Position numbers and translations under genes: made by a program. Below are positions 32,302 to 42,422 of a stretch of 47,903 nucleotides of DNA, piece after piece. Each line of letters begins with the position of its first letter. Positions within the stretch are counted from its first letter, which is position 1. The DNA is from an uncultured Bacteroidales bacterium (GTDB taxonomy: Bacteria; Bacteroidota; Bacteroidia; Bacteroidales; UBA932). Where the stretch lies: contig ONBM01000020.1 of NCBI GenBank assembly GCA_900316045.1, positions 1 through 47,903 of the forward strand, in the 5' to 3' direction. The notes beneath the pieces were generated by a model. The model was given only the letters and a program-made list of their open reading frames with translations, was not told the DNA's origin and searched no databases.

Positions 32302-35286
32302 TCAAAGGGCTTGTCTGAGCCTAACTGGTCCGAGGAGTCCGGAAGGCTGAAGAGGGATTTCCTTTAGCGGTCGTCCTTGGAAGTCGTTTCCGAGGACGAC
32401 GTTCGTTTTGGTGAACCGTCTGGAGGAAACGCCCATCTCATCCCCAGCCACGCGATTGTACCAGGAATTAACCACCTCAACTTCCAAAGTGTTCCGCCCT
32501 GCGACAAGGTCTTCGGTAACTACGACCCTGAAAGGAGCAGTCCAGAGTGTGCCTTTTTCTTTGCCGTTAATGGTAACGGTTGCGATTCCTACATCCCTGA
32601 CGCTTCCTAACTCAAGTAAATAAGACTCTCCCTCTTCTGGCTTGAAATCGAATTCCATCCGATACACAGCCTTGCCCGAATAGTATTTCACGCCTGGGTC
32701 GGAACTCCTCGTCCAATCTTGCAGAGTCTCGAATGTCACTGGATTTAGCGGCCCGCCCCACTGCGGGTCGAAATAAACCTTCCAAGGGCCATCCAGAGAA
32801 GCCACGTCGGCAAATTCAGGATAATTCGAGTCTCCAGCACCGTCAGAATCAGTTTTTTCTTTGAATATGACTACGGCCGATTCGTAAGGCTCGAGAACCA
32901 TTGGCATGGAAGTCACGCTGCCTGATATCTTATAGGCATCGGCTGATCGCATGGAGCCATCCAAGGCATTCCAAATCTCCGGTCTCAAACCATGGACCCG
33001 GAATTCGGCGCAGAAACGGACTTTAGCCTCCCGCTGATTGGAGATGAAATATAAATCCGCATCCGATAGCTTGTAATGAATATAATCTATTCCTTGAGAA
33101 GCTTCCAGCACATCCTCATTGCCCCTTGAAGAATCATAGCCCGTCTCTATCGCAAAATCCCGGACGAGGAAATCTGGCCTTACGCCATGGCCGGTTAAAT
33201 ATTCATTGACAGAAATTCCCCACGCCAGAGTGCCTCTGCCAAATTTTTTCTCGCCTTTAACGCTAGACTCCGCTCCCCAGAGAGCATTCGAGATATTCAT
33301 GAACCTTTTGCGGGCTTTCTCCCCACCTTTCAAGGACACAAGCCGCTCTGGCTTGGCACCTACGACGGTTGCTCCATCATGCAGCAAGGAGCGCACCTTT
33401 TCCAATGCGGCCAGCGACAGAACCCTATTGCGTGGCAAAGCCAGAAGCCTATATTCAAGCCCCGAAGGCACGATAACCTTCCCATCCTTCACCTTCAAAG
33501 ACAGCAGGGTCTGTTCGTCAACAACGTCATAGTCATAGCCAGGAAGCACGCCTGCTGGATCAGAGAATTTATTCGTGAATATGTTAGGAATATTGTCGCC
33601 ATAGTAATATAATGCATCGGCGCAGATGCGGCCGCTCTGGGAAAGCATCTGAATGCGCCTGAGATAATCGATGAATGCGCCTGAAAGGTTCCACCAAGTA
33701 ACTTCTGGATTTACGTGAGTGCCAGCGAAATATTGCTGTCCCGGGATGCCCATTTCAGCAGGTGAGCAAGTGAATGTGTGGAAATACGCCCTGTTGAGGC
33801 CTGAGCAGACCTCGTGGTCGAAAGCCGGCTTCTGGTTCTCCCAAAGCTCATCATTCCAGTGAGGGCCGATGGTAGTGAACGATTCTGCGCCAACTATATG
33901 TTTGCCGTAGATGTGTGCGGCGGAGGCGGCCTGCTTAACGTAGAATCTGCTATCGGGGGTCGGCCTGTGAGGGGATCTAGCCCAGAACTCGCTCATCGCG
34001 ACTCCGCTGCAACTGTAGTTCCTGATTCCATCGATAGGCGCAGCATGAGGCCCAGAAGCCTCTGGCTGAATATTCATGCCATACTCCGCTGCCTTCTGGG
34101 CAAACCTGGAATAATGGTTCATGAATATCATGTCAGCAATCGTCTTGCGGAAATCGGCCATGAAAGCATGAGACTCCTCCACGCTTCCAACTACGAAACC
34201 TGCAACGACAGGCAAATAGCTCTGCAGGTCGTATCCATTATATTTTTTGAAATATTCACGGAAATTCTCGGTCCAGTTCATTCCGCCGCACTCCCAGCTG
34301 TCGGTTTCCATGCTACGGAAAGTGCTACCTGCATATTTAGAAGCCGCCTTCATTATTGGATCCATCACCACACCCCAGTAGAAATCGAAAGCTTCTGGGC
34401 TGAGATAATCTATCACCAGCCCCTTCCAAGTGTCGCTTGAAGTCGATACCATGGCTCCCGTGCATGTATAGCCTATGCGCAGCACAGCCCACTCCCCCTC
34501 TGGAGCCTCCCATCGCAGGCTTCCGTCAGAGTCCATTTTAGCCGTCAGGTCTTGAACCTCATCCTTTGGAAAGACGTAACTGGACTTTGCCTTCTGGCGC
34601 TTTCCATCGCTGTTCCCCAGCAGGAAACTGCAATCCGTCGCTTTCATCCCGACTTCGTCGAAAGAGAGCTTCCAATTCAGATTGTCAATCACTTCATCTG
34701 TCTTAGTACTCAGAGGAACTGCCAGCACTGCGATATCTTTGTAGAAACCCTGCTTCGTCTGGGGCACATTCAGGCTCAGCTTAACCATAGAGCCTCCGTT
34801 GACCTTCGTTTCGGAATAGGTCAGTTTCTTCGCAGCATATTCAGGAGTCACCTTGGGACCGCCAAGGTTCCACCCGCTCTGAATATTAAGATCTATCTCC
34901 AAGCCCAGTCTTTCAGCCTCGCTTAAGGCGTATACGAATAGCTCGTTCCACTCCGGGCTTCCGAACTCCGGACCACCAGGCACATTTTTATTTCCTCTCT
35001 GGTCCTGCCCACCGGCATCAATGATTACGGCGCCCTCGAAATTTCTGGCCTTCATGGCCTCTAAATCCTTAGTGATGGCCTCTTTTGTCACGTTTCCGTT
35101 CAGCCACCACCACCAGCAGCTCGTCCCAAATTCTTGTGAAGGATTGCCGAACTGCGAGCTTACGTATTCATAATTCTTTACAGGCAGAGAGCCATTGGTG
35201 GTTTCGCTTTCCGCACAAGAGCAAATAAGGGTTCCGCAGGCTTGCGCAAGGAAAAGAAAGGCTAATGCGAATACTCTTCTGTTCAT
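32302..35286 (-). CDS. GH106 family alpha-L-rhamnosidase
   Basis: A 994-aa exported enzyme with a possible lipobox (LAQAC, Cys17, or LICSC, Cys24). GH106 features include WWLNGNVTKEAITKDLEAM, IQSGWNLGGP, DSWECGGMNW and ASAAHIYGKHIVGAESFT, the last two probably holding the catalytic acids. The C-terminal beta-sandwich (VATVTINGKEKGTLWTAPF) resembles a carbohydrate-binding module. It follows the susD gene by 9 bases and is probably the last gene of that transcript. It is distant in sequence from the other GH106, suggesting different linkage specificity. Confidence 0.85.
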   Translation of the reverse strand: MNRRVFALAFLFLAQACGTLICSCAESETTNGSLPVKNYEYVSSQFGNPSQEFGTSCWWWWLNGNVTKEAITKDLEAMKARNFEGAVIIDAGGQDQRGNKNVPGGPEFGSPEWNELFVYALSEAERLGLEIDLNIQSGWNLGGPKVTPEYAAKKLTYSETKVNGGSMVKLSLNVPQTKQGFYKDIAVLAVPLSTKTDEVIDNLNWKLSFDEVGMKATDCSFLLGNSDGKRQKAKSSYVFPKDEVQDLTAKMDSDGSLRWEAPEGEWAVLRIGYTCTGAMVSTSSDTWKGLVIDYLSPEAFDFYWGVVMDPIMKAASKYAGSTFRSMETDSWECGGMNWTENFREYFKKYNGYDLQSYLPVVAGFVVGSVEESHAFMADFRKTIADMIFMNHYSRFAQKAAEYGMNIQPEASGPHAAPIDGIRNYSCSGVAMSEFWARSPHRPTPDSRFYVKQAASAAHIYGKHIVGAESFTTIGPHWNDELWENQKPAFDHEVCSGLNRAYFHTFTCSPAEMGIPGQQYFAGTHVNPEVTWWNLSGAFIDYLRRIQMLSQSGRICADALYYYGDNIPNIFTNKFSDPAGVLPGYDYDVVDEQTLLSLKVKDGKVIVPSGLEYRLLALPRNRVLSLAALEKVRSLLHDGATVVGAKPERLVSLKGGEKARKRFMNISNALWGAESSVKGEKKFGRGTLAWGISVNEYLTGHGVRPDFLVRDFAIETGYDSSRGNEDVLEASQGIDYIHYKLSDADLYFISNQREAKVRFCAEFRVHGLRPEIWNALDGSMRSADAYKISGSVTSMPMVLEPYESAVVIFKEKTDSDGAGDSNYPEFADVASLDGPWKVYFDPQWGGPLNPVTFETLQDWTRSSDPGVKYYSGKAVYRMEFDFKPEEGESYLLELGSVRDVGIATVTINGKEKGTLWTAPFRVVVTEDLVAGRNTLEVEVVNSWYNRVAGDEMGVSSRRFTKTNVVLGNDFQGRPLKEIPLQPSGLLGPVRLRQAL

Positions 35287-35295
35287 TTCCGTATA

Positions 35296-37089
35296 TTATT
35301 CCCAGCCAGGGTTTTGTTCAAGCTTTACATCTTTATTAGTCTCAATCACAACCTGCGGAATAGGCCAGAGGTTGAAATTCTTAGTGAGGGTTTTTCTCGG
35401 GTCATCCCAGTAAGCATACTTCTTTATTCTGTCCACGGCCACAGTGCCACCCATCCGTAGAAGAGTGTTCCACCGACATTCCTCATAGACCAGCTCCCTA
35501 GCCCTCTCATCCAAGATCAGGTCAAGATTCACATCGCCCTCAGTCACGAGATACGAACACTTTGCCCTCTTTCTTAGAAGATTTATGTCATCGGCTGCGC
35601 CCGCATTGTCTCCGGAACGCATCTTTGCCTCCGCCCTGAGAAGAATGGTCTCAGGAAGCCTGATGAGATATTCGTCCCTGAAGAGGTTGCTCTTGTTTTC
35701 TCCGTCTCTCACTCCGGTATATTTGTCCGTTGAAATTTTGCATGAGATCGGAAAACATTGAGATTTTGCAGAATTCACGGCATCCTCGCTTTCCCCGTCT
35801 CTGTAGATCACACTCCAAGGGACAATCTTGCCATAATATGGCGAAGAAGGGACGTTCCCCACGAATGTTCTCCTGAAGACAGCCTCTGAGTTTCTCATGT
35901 CATCTGCCCAATGGCCGCTATAAACAGAATCTCTCGTGTACATCGTAGGCATCACCTGGACAATTCCCCTGCCTCCCACATCTTCCATGGTTCCTCCTAG
36001 ATTGGCAGACATCGGATCTCGGAACACTGGGCCGAATACTCGGGAATAATTCAGCTTCGACTGAGAATCCTCCGCCTTATAGGCGGCGTAATCTATCTGG
36101 GCGACCCAGATGGCTTCCTTATTGCCATCCTGATAATTCTGATTGCCCTCTTGGAAAAGATCCCAGTATACGTTTCCCTCTATGTTCACCCCAGCAGAAG
36201 AATAGGAATGCTCCAGGGTCTGTTCTGATGCTGAACTTGCATAGTAATATTCCGGGTTCTCATCCTTTCGCGTTCCGAAGCGATCAGTCATAAGGCTGTA
36301 CACAGAATTATCAATCACGTCGTTGCCGTAGCTTATAGCCTTGGAATATGCCGCCTTGGCCTCTGCAGAATTGCCTTCCTCTTCAAGAGCCACGCCCTTG
36401 TCTATATAGAGCTGGCAGAGATTATGCTGAGCTGCGCCTTTTACGAGCCTGCCGGGAACAGAAGTTGTTTCTGGAAGATCATCCAAGATAGCTTCCATCT
36501 CATCGATGGCATACTGGTACGTATCTATTCTAGTGGCTCTCTTGAAGTCGTAGCGAGGAGTAGTGGTAATCTCCGTGACTATTGGAACCCCTCCGTAGAG
36601 TTCCCCAAGGTTCCTGTAGGCGAAAGCCCTGAAGAACCTGGCCTGAGCCTCTTCGTACTTTCTTGCCCCCTCATCATCCCATTGGATAGAAGGCAGTCTG
36701 GATGCATAAAGAGCGAGATTCGCCTTTGATATAAGCTGATACCAGTGCGAGAAATTCGTGTAAAACACGCCATTCGTCGAATTGAGCGTCCCGTAATCAT
36801 TAAACCGGTTTCCCCTCCTGATCGTCGCGACATCGAACATGTCCGTTCCGTTTCCGCCTCTGAAAGCAAAAGCGGCAGTACTCTCCTCAACAGAGGTAAA
36901 CATCACTCTGACATGGGAATAGCAAGCTATTACGGCTTGATCAACCTGAGCCGAGGTAGAGAATGCGTTATCCCGGGTGTAAAATGTTTTCGGCTTTTCC
37001 TCAAGAAACTTCGAATCGTCACAGGCCCCCAGGAAAGGAGCAGCCACGATGAACAAGCCAATATATTTAATTATGTTTTTCATATTCAT
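35296..37089 (-). CDS. susD: SusD/RagB family glycan-binding lipoprotein
   Basis: A 597-aa lipoprotein with lipobox FLGAC (Cys23) and the SusD N-terminal region (FLEEKPKTFYTRDNAFST). The conserved C-terminal RagB/SusD segment is seen as LPETILLRAEAKMRSGDNAGAADDINLLRKRA, and it ends with LWPIPQVVIETN, where the usual WPIP motif stands. SusD proteins cap the SusC channel and bind the glycan. It starts 3 bases after the susC stop and is followed by a GH106 gene. Confidence 0.93.
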   Translation of the reverse strand: MNMKNIIKYIGLFIVAAPFLGACDDSKFLEEKPKTFYTRDNAFSTSAQVDQAVIACYSHVRVMFTSVEESTAAFAFRGGNGTDMFDVATIRRGNRFNDYGTLNSTNGVFYTNFSHWYQLISKANLALYASRLPSIQWDDEGARKYEEAQARFFRAFAYRNLGELYGGVPIVTEITTTPRYDFKRATRIDTYQYAIDEMEAILDDLPETTSVPGRLVKGAAQHNLCQLYIDKGVALEEEGNSAEAKAAYSKAISYGNDVIDNSVYSLMTDRFGTRKDENPEYYYASSASEQTLEHSYSSAGVNIEGNVYWDLFQEGNQNYQDGNKEAIWVAQIDYAAYKAEDSQSKLNYSRVFGPVFRDPMSANLGGTMEDVGGRGIVQVMPTMYTRDSVYSGHWADDMRNSEAVFRRTFVGNVPSSPYYGKIVPWSVIYRDGESEDAVNSAKSQCFPISCKISTDKYTGVRDGENKSNLFRDEYLIRLPETILLRAEAKMRSGDNAGAADDINLLRKRAKCSYLVTEGDVNLDLILDERARELVYEECRWNTLLRMGGTVAVDRIKKYAYWDDPRKTLTKNFNLWPIPQVVIETNKDVKLEQNPGWE

Positions 37090-37092
37090 TAT

Positions 37093-40000
37093 TTAAAAAC
37101 CAACGTTTATTCCAATGCTGTAAGAACTGAGGACAGGATAGGTATTATCCCTCACCGGAGTACCGATTTCAGGATCTCCGCCTTTCCAGTTACTGAAGGT
37201 GGCCAGATTCTTGGCTGAGAAGAAAACTTTCAAGTCATTGATTTTTATGTTTTTAAGCCAAGGATAATCAAATGTGTATGACAGAGTCAGATCCTGAATC
37301 CTCACGAAGCCACGGCTCTGAAGTCCGAGAAAACGTCCATCTCCCGAAAACACAGCAGACGGATATTTGTCGCTGCGATTTTCCGGAGTCCACCAAGGGA
37401 TGTAGATGCCATTGGAATTGAATAGGCCAGAACCATTTGTCATATATGCGGCGGAATTGGATTTTTTATAATATCCGTTGCCTCCGAAGGTTCCCGTTAA
37501 CATTACGTACAGGCTTATATTCTTATATGTCAGCGTATTGCTCATATTAAGCTTGAAATTAGGGGACGAATAGCCGAGAATCTCCCTGTCATTGGAAGTT
37601 ATAACTCCGTCTCCGTCTAGATCCTTGTACTTTGGATAGCCTGGAGTCGCGCCGTTTGCCTTAATGTACTCAGCATCATCTTCCTGGACTATTCCATCCT
37701 GCCGATATCCGTAAATAGCGCCAAGAGGCTTTCCTATGAACCGACTGTTGGAAATATCGTCATCTTCTCTGCCATCCCCGTCTGTGTCGTCTCCGTAGAG
37801 ATGCTTAAGTTTGTTGCGATTCAGCCAGAAAGTCACGCCTGTAGTCCATGTCCAATCGGAATTCTGAATGTTAGTAGAATTAATGGTAAGTTCGACTCCG
37901 TGATTGTTAACCTGTCCCATGGAAGATTTGATCGTCTTGAAGCCAGTCATCACAGGAATGTTGCGAGTAAATATCTGATCTTTCGTCTGGGAGAAATACA
38001 AATCCAGGTTTACAGTCAGACGATTATTCAGCCATGCCGATTCAAAGCCTGTATTCCATGACTGCGTGGATTCCCATCCAAGGTCATCATTCCCGAGGGC
38101 GCCCAATGCAATACCATACAATATATTGGAACTGTTGCCGAACTCATAGCGTATTCCGCCATCCGAACCGTTTACGACGGTAGAGAGAGTTCCGTACGGG
38201 GAGAGTCCTTGATTGCCATTCTTTCCCCAGGATAGCTTGACCTTCAAATTATCCAAGTAGCTAACATTGCGCATGAAAGATTCATGAGTAATATTCCAGG
38301 CACCTCCGAAAGCAAAAAAATTCCCCCATTTCTTGTTTACCCCGAAAACAGAGGCACCATCTCGCCTGTACGAGGTGGTAAAGAAGTATCTGTCATCAAA
38401 AGAATACGAGATACGGCCAAGATAACCGATGTTGGCTCGCCTAGTGCTGTTCAGATTGATCTTCTGGGTCGTAGCCTTATGAAGTCCGTCAATGCCAAGG
38501 GTTGTATTCCCGTTCGCAGAGAAATCACTCCCAGTCATATTTTTGTAATTATAATCGGTGCGGTCTCTGGTGGCCACGGCAGTCGCTTCGACAGAATGTT
38601 TTCCAAAAATGTTCTTGTAGGTCAATATATTGTCAAGCACCCAGCTGTAAGTGTCCTCGTGCGCAATGTTGCCATTCGCCTTAGAAAGGAGATTCTGATA
38701 CGCTGATGCAGAATATCTCGAAGCATCGTCGTAAGCGCCTTCGCTTACGAAATAGGTCTCATGATAGAAATTGCCCGATTTGTCCTTGCTCAGGTTGCCG
38801 GCATAATTCACCCTGTAACTCAAACCTTCCACCCACGGCACTTTTACGACAGCGAATGCGTTCATCCTGTAGTTGTAACGCTTGTCCATGTTAAATCGGG
38901 TTCCGTCATCGACGCCCCATAGAGGATTCACTTGGGACTGGGTCTGAGGATATTTTTCAAGGAGTTTATTTTCCTCGTCACGATAAGCTACGCCATATGG
39001 GGTAAGGACTGTGGCTGCAAAGAGGTTAGCTCCAGCTCCAGAATAATCTGAAAAGGTGAATGCGCCATCTATGCCAACGTTAAGCCATTTCGTGATATCC
39101 GCATTTATTTTGCTTAATACCGAGATTCTTTCATAGTCATCTCCCTTCACCACGCCCTCATTCTTCGAATATGAAGAAGATATGTAATAATTGACCTTAT
39201 CGGAAGCACCTGAGACAGACAGCTGGTAATCTTGAATGTATCCTGTCCTTGTAGCGAAGTCCAGCCAGTTCGTCTCTTTTCCGGCTTCCTTATTCGCAAC
39301 TTCCTGGGCAGTCAGCCAAGATAGGTCCGTAGAATTATTCCTGGCCATGACAGACTCCAGCCATTGGTCGGCCTTCATGAGCTTAGGGCGATTCTGCCAT
39401 TCCTGGATGCTGCCAGAAGCATTGAAGCGGATCAATGGTTTGTCGGATCTTCCTTTCTTGGTCGTAATCATGATGACTCCGTTAGCAGAACGGGAACCGT
39501 ATGCAGCGGCAGAAGTCGCATCTTTCAATATGTCATAGGAAGCGATGTCGTTAGGGTTGATGTCGTTCAGAGATCCGAGATAGATGACCCCGTCTACGAC
39601 GATGAGCGGATCGTTTGAACCGGAAATCGATTTCTGCCCTCGCATCTGCATCGTAGGCTGGCCACCTGCCGAGTTAGTTGCGCCAATATCAAGACCAGCA
39701 ACGTTTCCTTTTATGGATTCCAATGCGTTCAAGTTGGAGGACAAAGCCAGCGGAGAATTTTCCAGTTTCACCGAAGATACAGAACCCGTGAAATCCTCTC
39801 TCTTTGCCGTACCGTAACCTATGACGATGATTTCATCAAGGGCTTGAAGATCCTCTTCCAATACTATATTGAATTTAACAGATGCCCCGATAGGTATTTC
39901 CTTATTGATATAACCTATGTTGGAAACAACCAATACTGCATTCGGGGAAACACTGAGACTGAAACTGCCGTCATTGTCGGTAACAGTGCCATTAGTCGTA

Positions 40001-40218
40001 CCTTTCTCAAAAACTCCTGCTCCGATTAATGGGGAGCCATTTTTGTCTGTCACGATGCCCGACACGGTAACTTTCGCCTGCAAAGAACCAATCCTGCTTT
40101 CGCTATGCGACGTCCCTGCCAAAGACTTCACTGGAAAAGCGATAATCAATAGAAGCACAGGGAGTCCAAAGAGCAGAGGCAACCTTTGAAAGGTCCCTGT
40201 TTTTAATTTTAATGCCAT
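37093..40218 (-). CDS. susC: SusC/RagA family TonB-dependent transporter
   Basis: A 1041-aa outer membrane transporter. A signal peptide (cleavage near SLAG, about residue 35) is followed by a carboxypeptidase-regulatory-like domain (VTVSGIVTDKNGSPLIGAGV), a plug (FTGSVSSVKLE, ITTKKGRSDKP) and a 22-strand barrel ending in VGF. It has no long N-terminal FecR-interacting STN extension, so it is not of the anti-sigma type. With SusD it imports oligosaccharides or glycosides. The nucleoside hydrolase gene lies upstream, with a terminator-like hairpin between them. GAATAT words are less frequent here than in the housekeeping genes. Confidence 0.93.
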   Translation of the reverse strand: MALKLKTGTFQRLPLLFGLPVLLLIIAFPVKSLAGTSHSESRIGSLQAKVTVSGIVTDKNGSPLIGAGVFEKGTTNGTVTDNDGSFSLSVSPNAVLVVSNIGYINKEIPIGASVKFNIVLEEDLQALDEIIVIGYGTAKREDFTGSVSSVKLENSPLALSSNLNALESIKGNVAGLDIGATNSAGGQPTMQMRGQKSISGSNDPLIVVDGVIYLGSLNDINPNDIASYDILKDATSAAAYGSRSANGVIMITTKKGRSDKPLIRFNASGSIQEWQNRPKLMKADQWLESVMARNNSTDLSWLTAQEVANKEAGKETNWLDFATRTGYIQDYQLSVSGASDKVNYYISSSYSKNEGVVKGDDYERISVLSKINADITKWLNVGIDGAFTFSDYSGAGANLFAATVLTPYGVAYRDEENKLLEKYPQTQSQVNPLWGVDDGTRFNMDKRYNYRMNAFAVVKVPWVEGLSYRVNYAGNLSKDKSGNFYHETYFVSEGAYDDASRYSASAYQNLLSKANGNIAHEDTYSWVLDNILTYKNIFGKHSVEATAVATRDRTDYNYKNMTGSDFSANGNTTLGIDGLHKATTQKINLNSTRRANIGYLGRISYSFDDRYFFTTSYRRDGASVFGVNKKWGNFFAFGGAWNITHESFMRNVSYLDNLKVKLSWGKNGNQGLSPYGTLSTVVNGSDGGIRYEFGNSSNILYGIALGALGNDDLGWESTQSWNTGFESAWLNNRLTVNLDLYFSQTKDQIFTRNIPVMTGFKTIKSSMGQVNNHGVELTINSTNIQNSDWTWTTGVTFWLNRNKLKHLYGDDTDGDGREDDDISNSRFIGKPLGAIYGYRQDGIVQEDDAEYIKANGATPGYPKYKDLDGDGVITSNDREILGYSSPNFKLNMSNTLTYKNISLYVMLTGTFGGNGYYKKSNSAAYMTNGSGLFNSNGIYIPWWTPENRSDKYPSAVFSGDGRFLGLQSRGFVRIQDLTLSYTFDYPWLKNIKINDLKVFFSAKNLATFSNWKGGDPEIGTPVRDNTYPVLSSYSIGINVGF

Positions 40219-40265
40219 ATTTCAATTCATTAGGGATTTGTACTATTAAACTACATGGTTCGGAC

Positions 40266-40307
40266 AAAAAAAATTTCCTAAATCCGTTTGATGCGAATTT
40301 AGGAAAT
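40266..40307 (-). terminator. Intrinsic terminator between nucleoside hydrolase and susC
   Basis: On the minus strand an 11-base perfect stem (arms ATTTCCTAAAT and ATTTAGGAAAT at 40297-40307 and 40273-40283, 13-base loop) is followed directly by eight T residues. This is a textbook rho-independent structure although the stem is AT-rich. It lies 48 bases before the susC start, and no TAnnTTTG promoter is seen after it, which suggests attenuation or partial read-through between the two halves of the operon. Confidence 0.7.
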
Positions 40308-40334
40308 CCCCAAAAAAATAACAAGGTAAAAACA

Positions 40335-41363
40335 CTACATCTTCTTGTTAGCTGGTTTTCTAGGTATAAGTTTTAGAAAATAGTTTTTTATTGAGTCGGC
40401 TTGCTGGGGCGTCACTGACAAGTAATGCCTCGTGCCGGCAGAGTCTTGGGTGAAATGAGTGTTTCCTTCATCGGTCACCTCTATCTTCCCGGCAGGAGAG
40501 ACAGTGAACCAGGATGCTCCCTCCACGGCATAAAGGACAGCAGTCAGATCCCATGTCTGGCGATCGTAAGGCATCTTCAAGTAAGCCTTGTACGCTTCGA
40601 CCACCGGATGCAAGGTCGTCCAGCCGAAATCGTTCTCGATGCTCGTCGCAGGATACCGGATTGCTGATCCGACATCGAAAGGGGACGTCACCAGCGGCGT
40701 TGGCCATTCGGAGAATAATTTCTTTGCAGCAGGGATATCCGTTATCACGTTATATTCCTTCGCATCCGGGCGGGTGAAATCACCTGCCATGGTCACCAAA
40801 AGCCTGACTTTTTTCGAGATTAGCTCCATTCCAGACAACGGACTGAGCGAGTCTGGCTGGGAGTCCATCAACCGTACCAGGTTCGTGGAGAAACCGACGG
40901 AAACTATAGTGACAGAGGCATCCGGCTGACGGGACAGGATTTTCCTGTACAATTGAACTGCATCAGGAAGGGACTCATATTTTCCCGTCAGCGACCTAGC
41001 GAAAGCAGGTTTTCCATCCGAGGTCATGGTATCGACCGCCTCAGTGTAGTTATTCGGGTTGTCACATTTCGCACCATCATGCACCACGCCTATCGGGATG
41101 TCAGGATAGCCATACCATGTGTTCAAGATGTCTACGTATTCGGGAGGATAAATTCCTTCTTTATTTATATTGACGGCCAGCAGATTGATTTTTCCTGCAT
41201 CAATATATTTATAGAGCATGTCCATTGCCAAGGCATCGTCAATATCGTTGCCGATGTCCGTTTCCATAATGACGCTCAGCGGAGCCGCAGGTTCAGCTTT
41301 TTCGCCACAGCCGACGATTGCCAGCGCAAGAGACAAGCCCAAGAAGAATCTTGATTTTTTCAT
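40335..41363 (-). CDS. Lipoprotein inosine/uridine-preferring nucleoside hydrolase
   Basis: A 342-aa enzyme with a lipobox (AIVGC, Cys19), so it acts outside the cytoplasm. The calcium-binding Asp motif of nucleoside hydrolases is seen as TDIGNDIDDALAMD, and later VSVGFSTNL and DLTAVLYAVEG fit the family. The reaction releases ribose and a base from a riboside. In B. thetaiotaomicron the ribose utilisation locus has an enzyme of this kind beside SusC/D-like genes, a transporter and ribokinases. The gene is 9 bases after the transporter gene. Confidence 0.88.
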   Translation of the reverse strand: MKKSRFFLGLSLALAIVGCGEKAEPAAPLSVIMETDIGNDIDDALAMDMLYKYIDAGKINLLAVNINKEGIYPPEYVDILNTWYGYPDIPIGVVHDGAKCDNPNNYTEAVDTMTSDGKPAFARSLTGKYESLPDAVQLYRKILSRQPDASVTIVSVGFSTNLVRLMDSQPDSLSPLSGMELISKKVRLLVTMAGDFTRPDAKEYNVITDIPAAKKLFSEWPTPLVTSPFDVGSAIRYPATSIENDFGWTTLHPVVEAYKAYLKMPYDRQTWDLTAVLYAVEGASWFTVSPAGKIEVTDEGNTHFTQDSAGTRHYLSVTPQQADSIKNYFLKLIPRKPANKKM

Positions 41364-41372
41364 AATCCGGCA

Positions 41373-42389
41373 TCAATTGTTTCCGGCCATCACGATCAAA
41401 GCCAGACCGACGATGAAGAAGACGAACATGGTGCCAAGCAGGAGATTGACCTTCTTGCCGGCTCCCTTGAACTCTTTCCAGACGAAAACGCCCCAGATTG
41501 CAGCAATCATAGGCGCGCCCTGGCCGAGGGCATAGCTGACAGATGCTCCCGCCTTTCCGGCGGAGATGTAATTGAGGGCCGTACCCAGGCACCAGATGGC
41601 ACCGCCGAGCATTCCCACGAGATGAGTCTTAGAGCTCCCTTTGAAATATTCGCCATAGCTCACAGGCGCTCCGACGAAAGGCTTCTTCATCACTATGGTA
41701 TTGATTATGAAATTGCTGATGAATACTCCGACGGCAAAGATGAACATCGCCGTGTAAGGAGTGGCCTTGCCAGCTTCAGGGCTGGCGAAATTGTTCAGAT
41801 CCATGCCGTTGTAGACGAATGGAGAGAAGAAGGACATTATGATGCCTGCAAGGATGGCGAGAATGATGCCTTTGCGGTTGGTCGCCTGATCTCTCACGCT
41901 GCCGTCCACCTTGCCGGAAGCGATGCCGTTGCAAATGAGCGCTATGATGATGAGCGCAACTCCAACGAAAAGAATCACAGGATTCTCGTGTCCGCTTGGA
42001 TGGAAAATGTAATTATTGAACACTCCGATGACAAGTGCCAGGCCGACGCCTAACGGGAAAGCGACCGAGAGACCGGCAATGGAAGTAGAAGCCGATAGGA
42101 GAATGTTAGATATATTGAACACGACTGCCCCAAGAAGCATCCAGCCAACGCTGCCCCAAGATAGCTGGGCAATATCTTCAACGAAAGGACGACCACCGCT
42201 CCCGATGCTGCCCAAGGTGAATGCGAGGAGCAAAGAGAAGATAACCATCCCTATCACATAGTCCCAGTAGAAAAGTTCGTAGCGCCAGCTCTTCGCCGCC
42301 AACTTCTGAGTGTTTCCCCATGAGCCCCAGCAGAGCATGGTAATGAAGCAAAGCACGACTGCCAATGTGTAACTGTTTACGATGAACAT
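41373..42389 (-). CDS. GRP family sugar transporter (ribose-type)
   Basis: A 338-aa protein with ten hydrophobic segments and the DMT-like signature MLCWGSWGNTQKLAAKSWRY near the N-terminus. The sequence matches the glucose/ribose porter (GRP) family rather than an ABC or MFS carrier; the related RhaT family remains a second possibility because rhamnosidases are nearby. Its position between the nucleoside hydrolase and ribokinase genes favours ribose. It would move the sugar through the inner membrane. It is separated from ribokinase by 33 bases. Confidence 0.78.
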   Translation of the reverse strand: MFIVNSYTLAVVLCFITMLCWGSWGNTQKLAAKSWRYELFYWDYVIGMVIFSLLLAFTLGSIGSGGRPFVEDIAQLSWGSVGWMLLGAVVFNISNILLSASTSIAGLSVAFPLGVGLALVIGVFNNYIFHPSGHENPVILFVGVALIIIALICNGIASGKVDGSVRDQATNRKGIILAILAGIIMSFFSPFVYNGMDLNNFASPEAGKATPYTAMFIFAVGVFISNFIINTIVMKKPFVGAPVSYGEYFKGSSKTHLVGMLGGAIWCLGTALNYISAGKAGASVSYALGQGAPMIAAIWGVFVWKEFKGAGKKVNLLLGTMFVFFIVGLALIVMAGNN

Positions 42390-42422
42390 GGATTTATAGT
42401 TTTATATTGCCATTAATTTATA

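Noticed and set aside
26779..35286. Complete rhamnose degradation pathway
   Set aside because: No rhamnose isomerase, rhamnulokinase or aldolase is present in the window; only the extracytoplasmic enzymes are seen.
41373..42389. RhaT-type rhamnose transporter
   Set aside because: Tempting because of the two GH106 genes, but the N-terminal signature and the ribokinase and nucleoside hydrolase neighbours fit a GRP/ribose type better. Kept as a second possibility.
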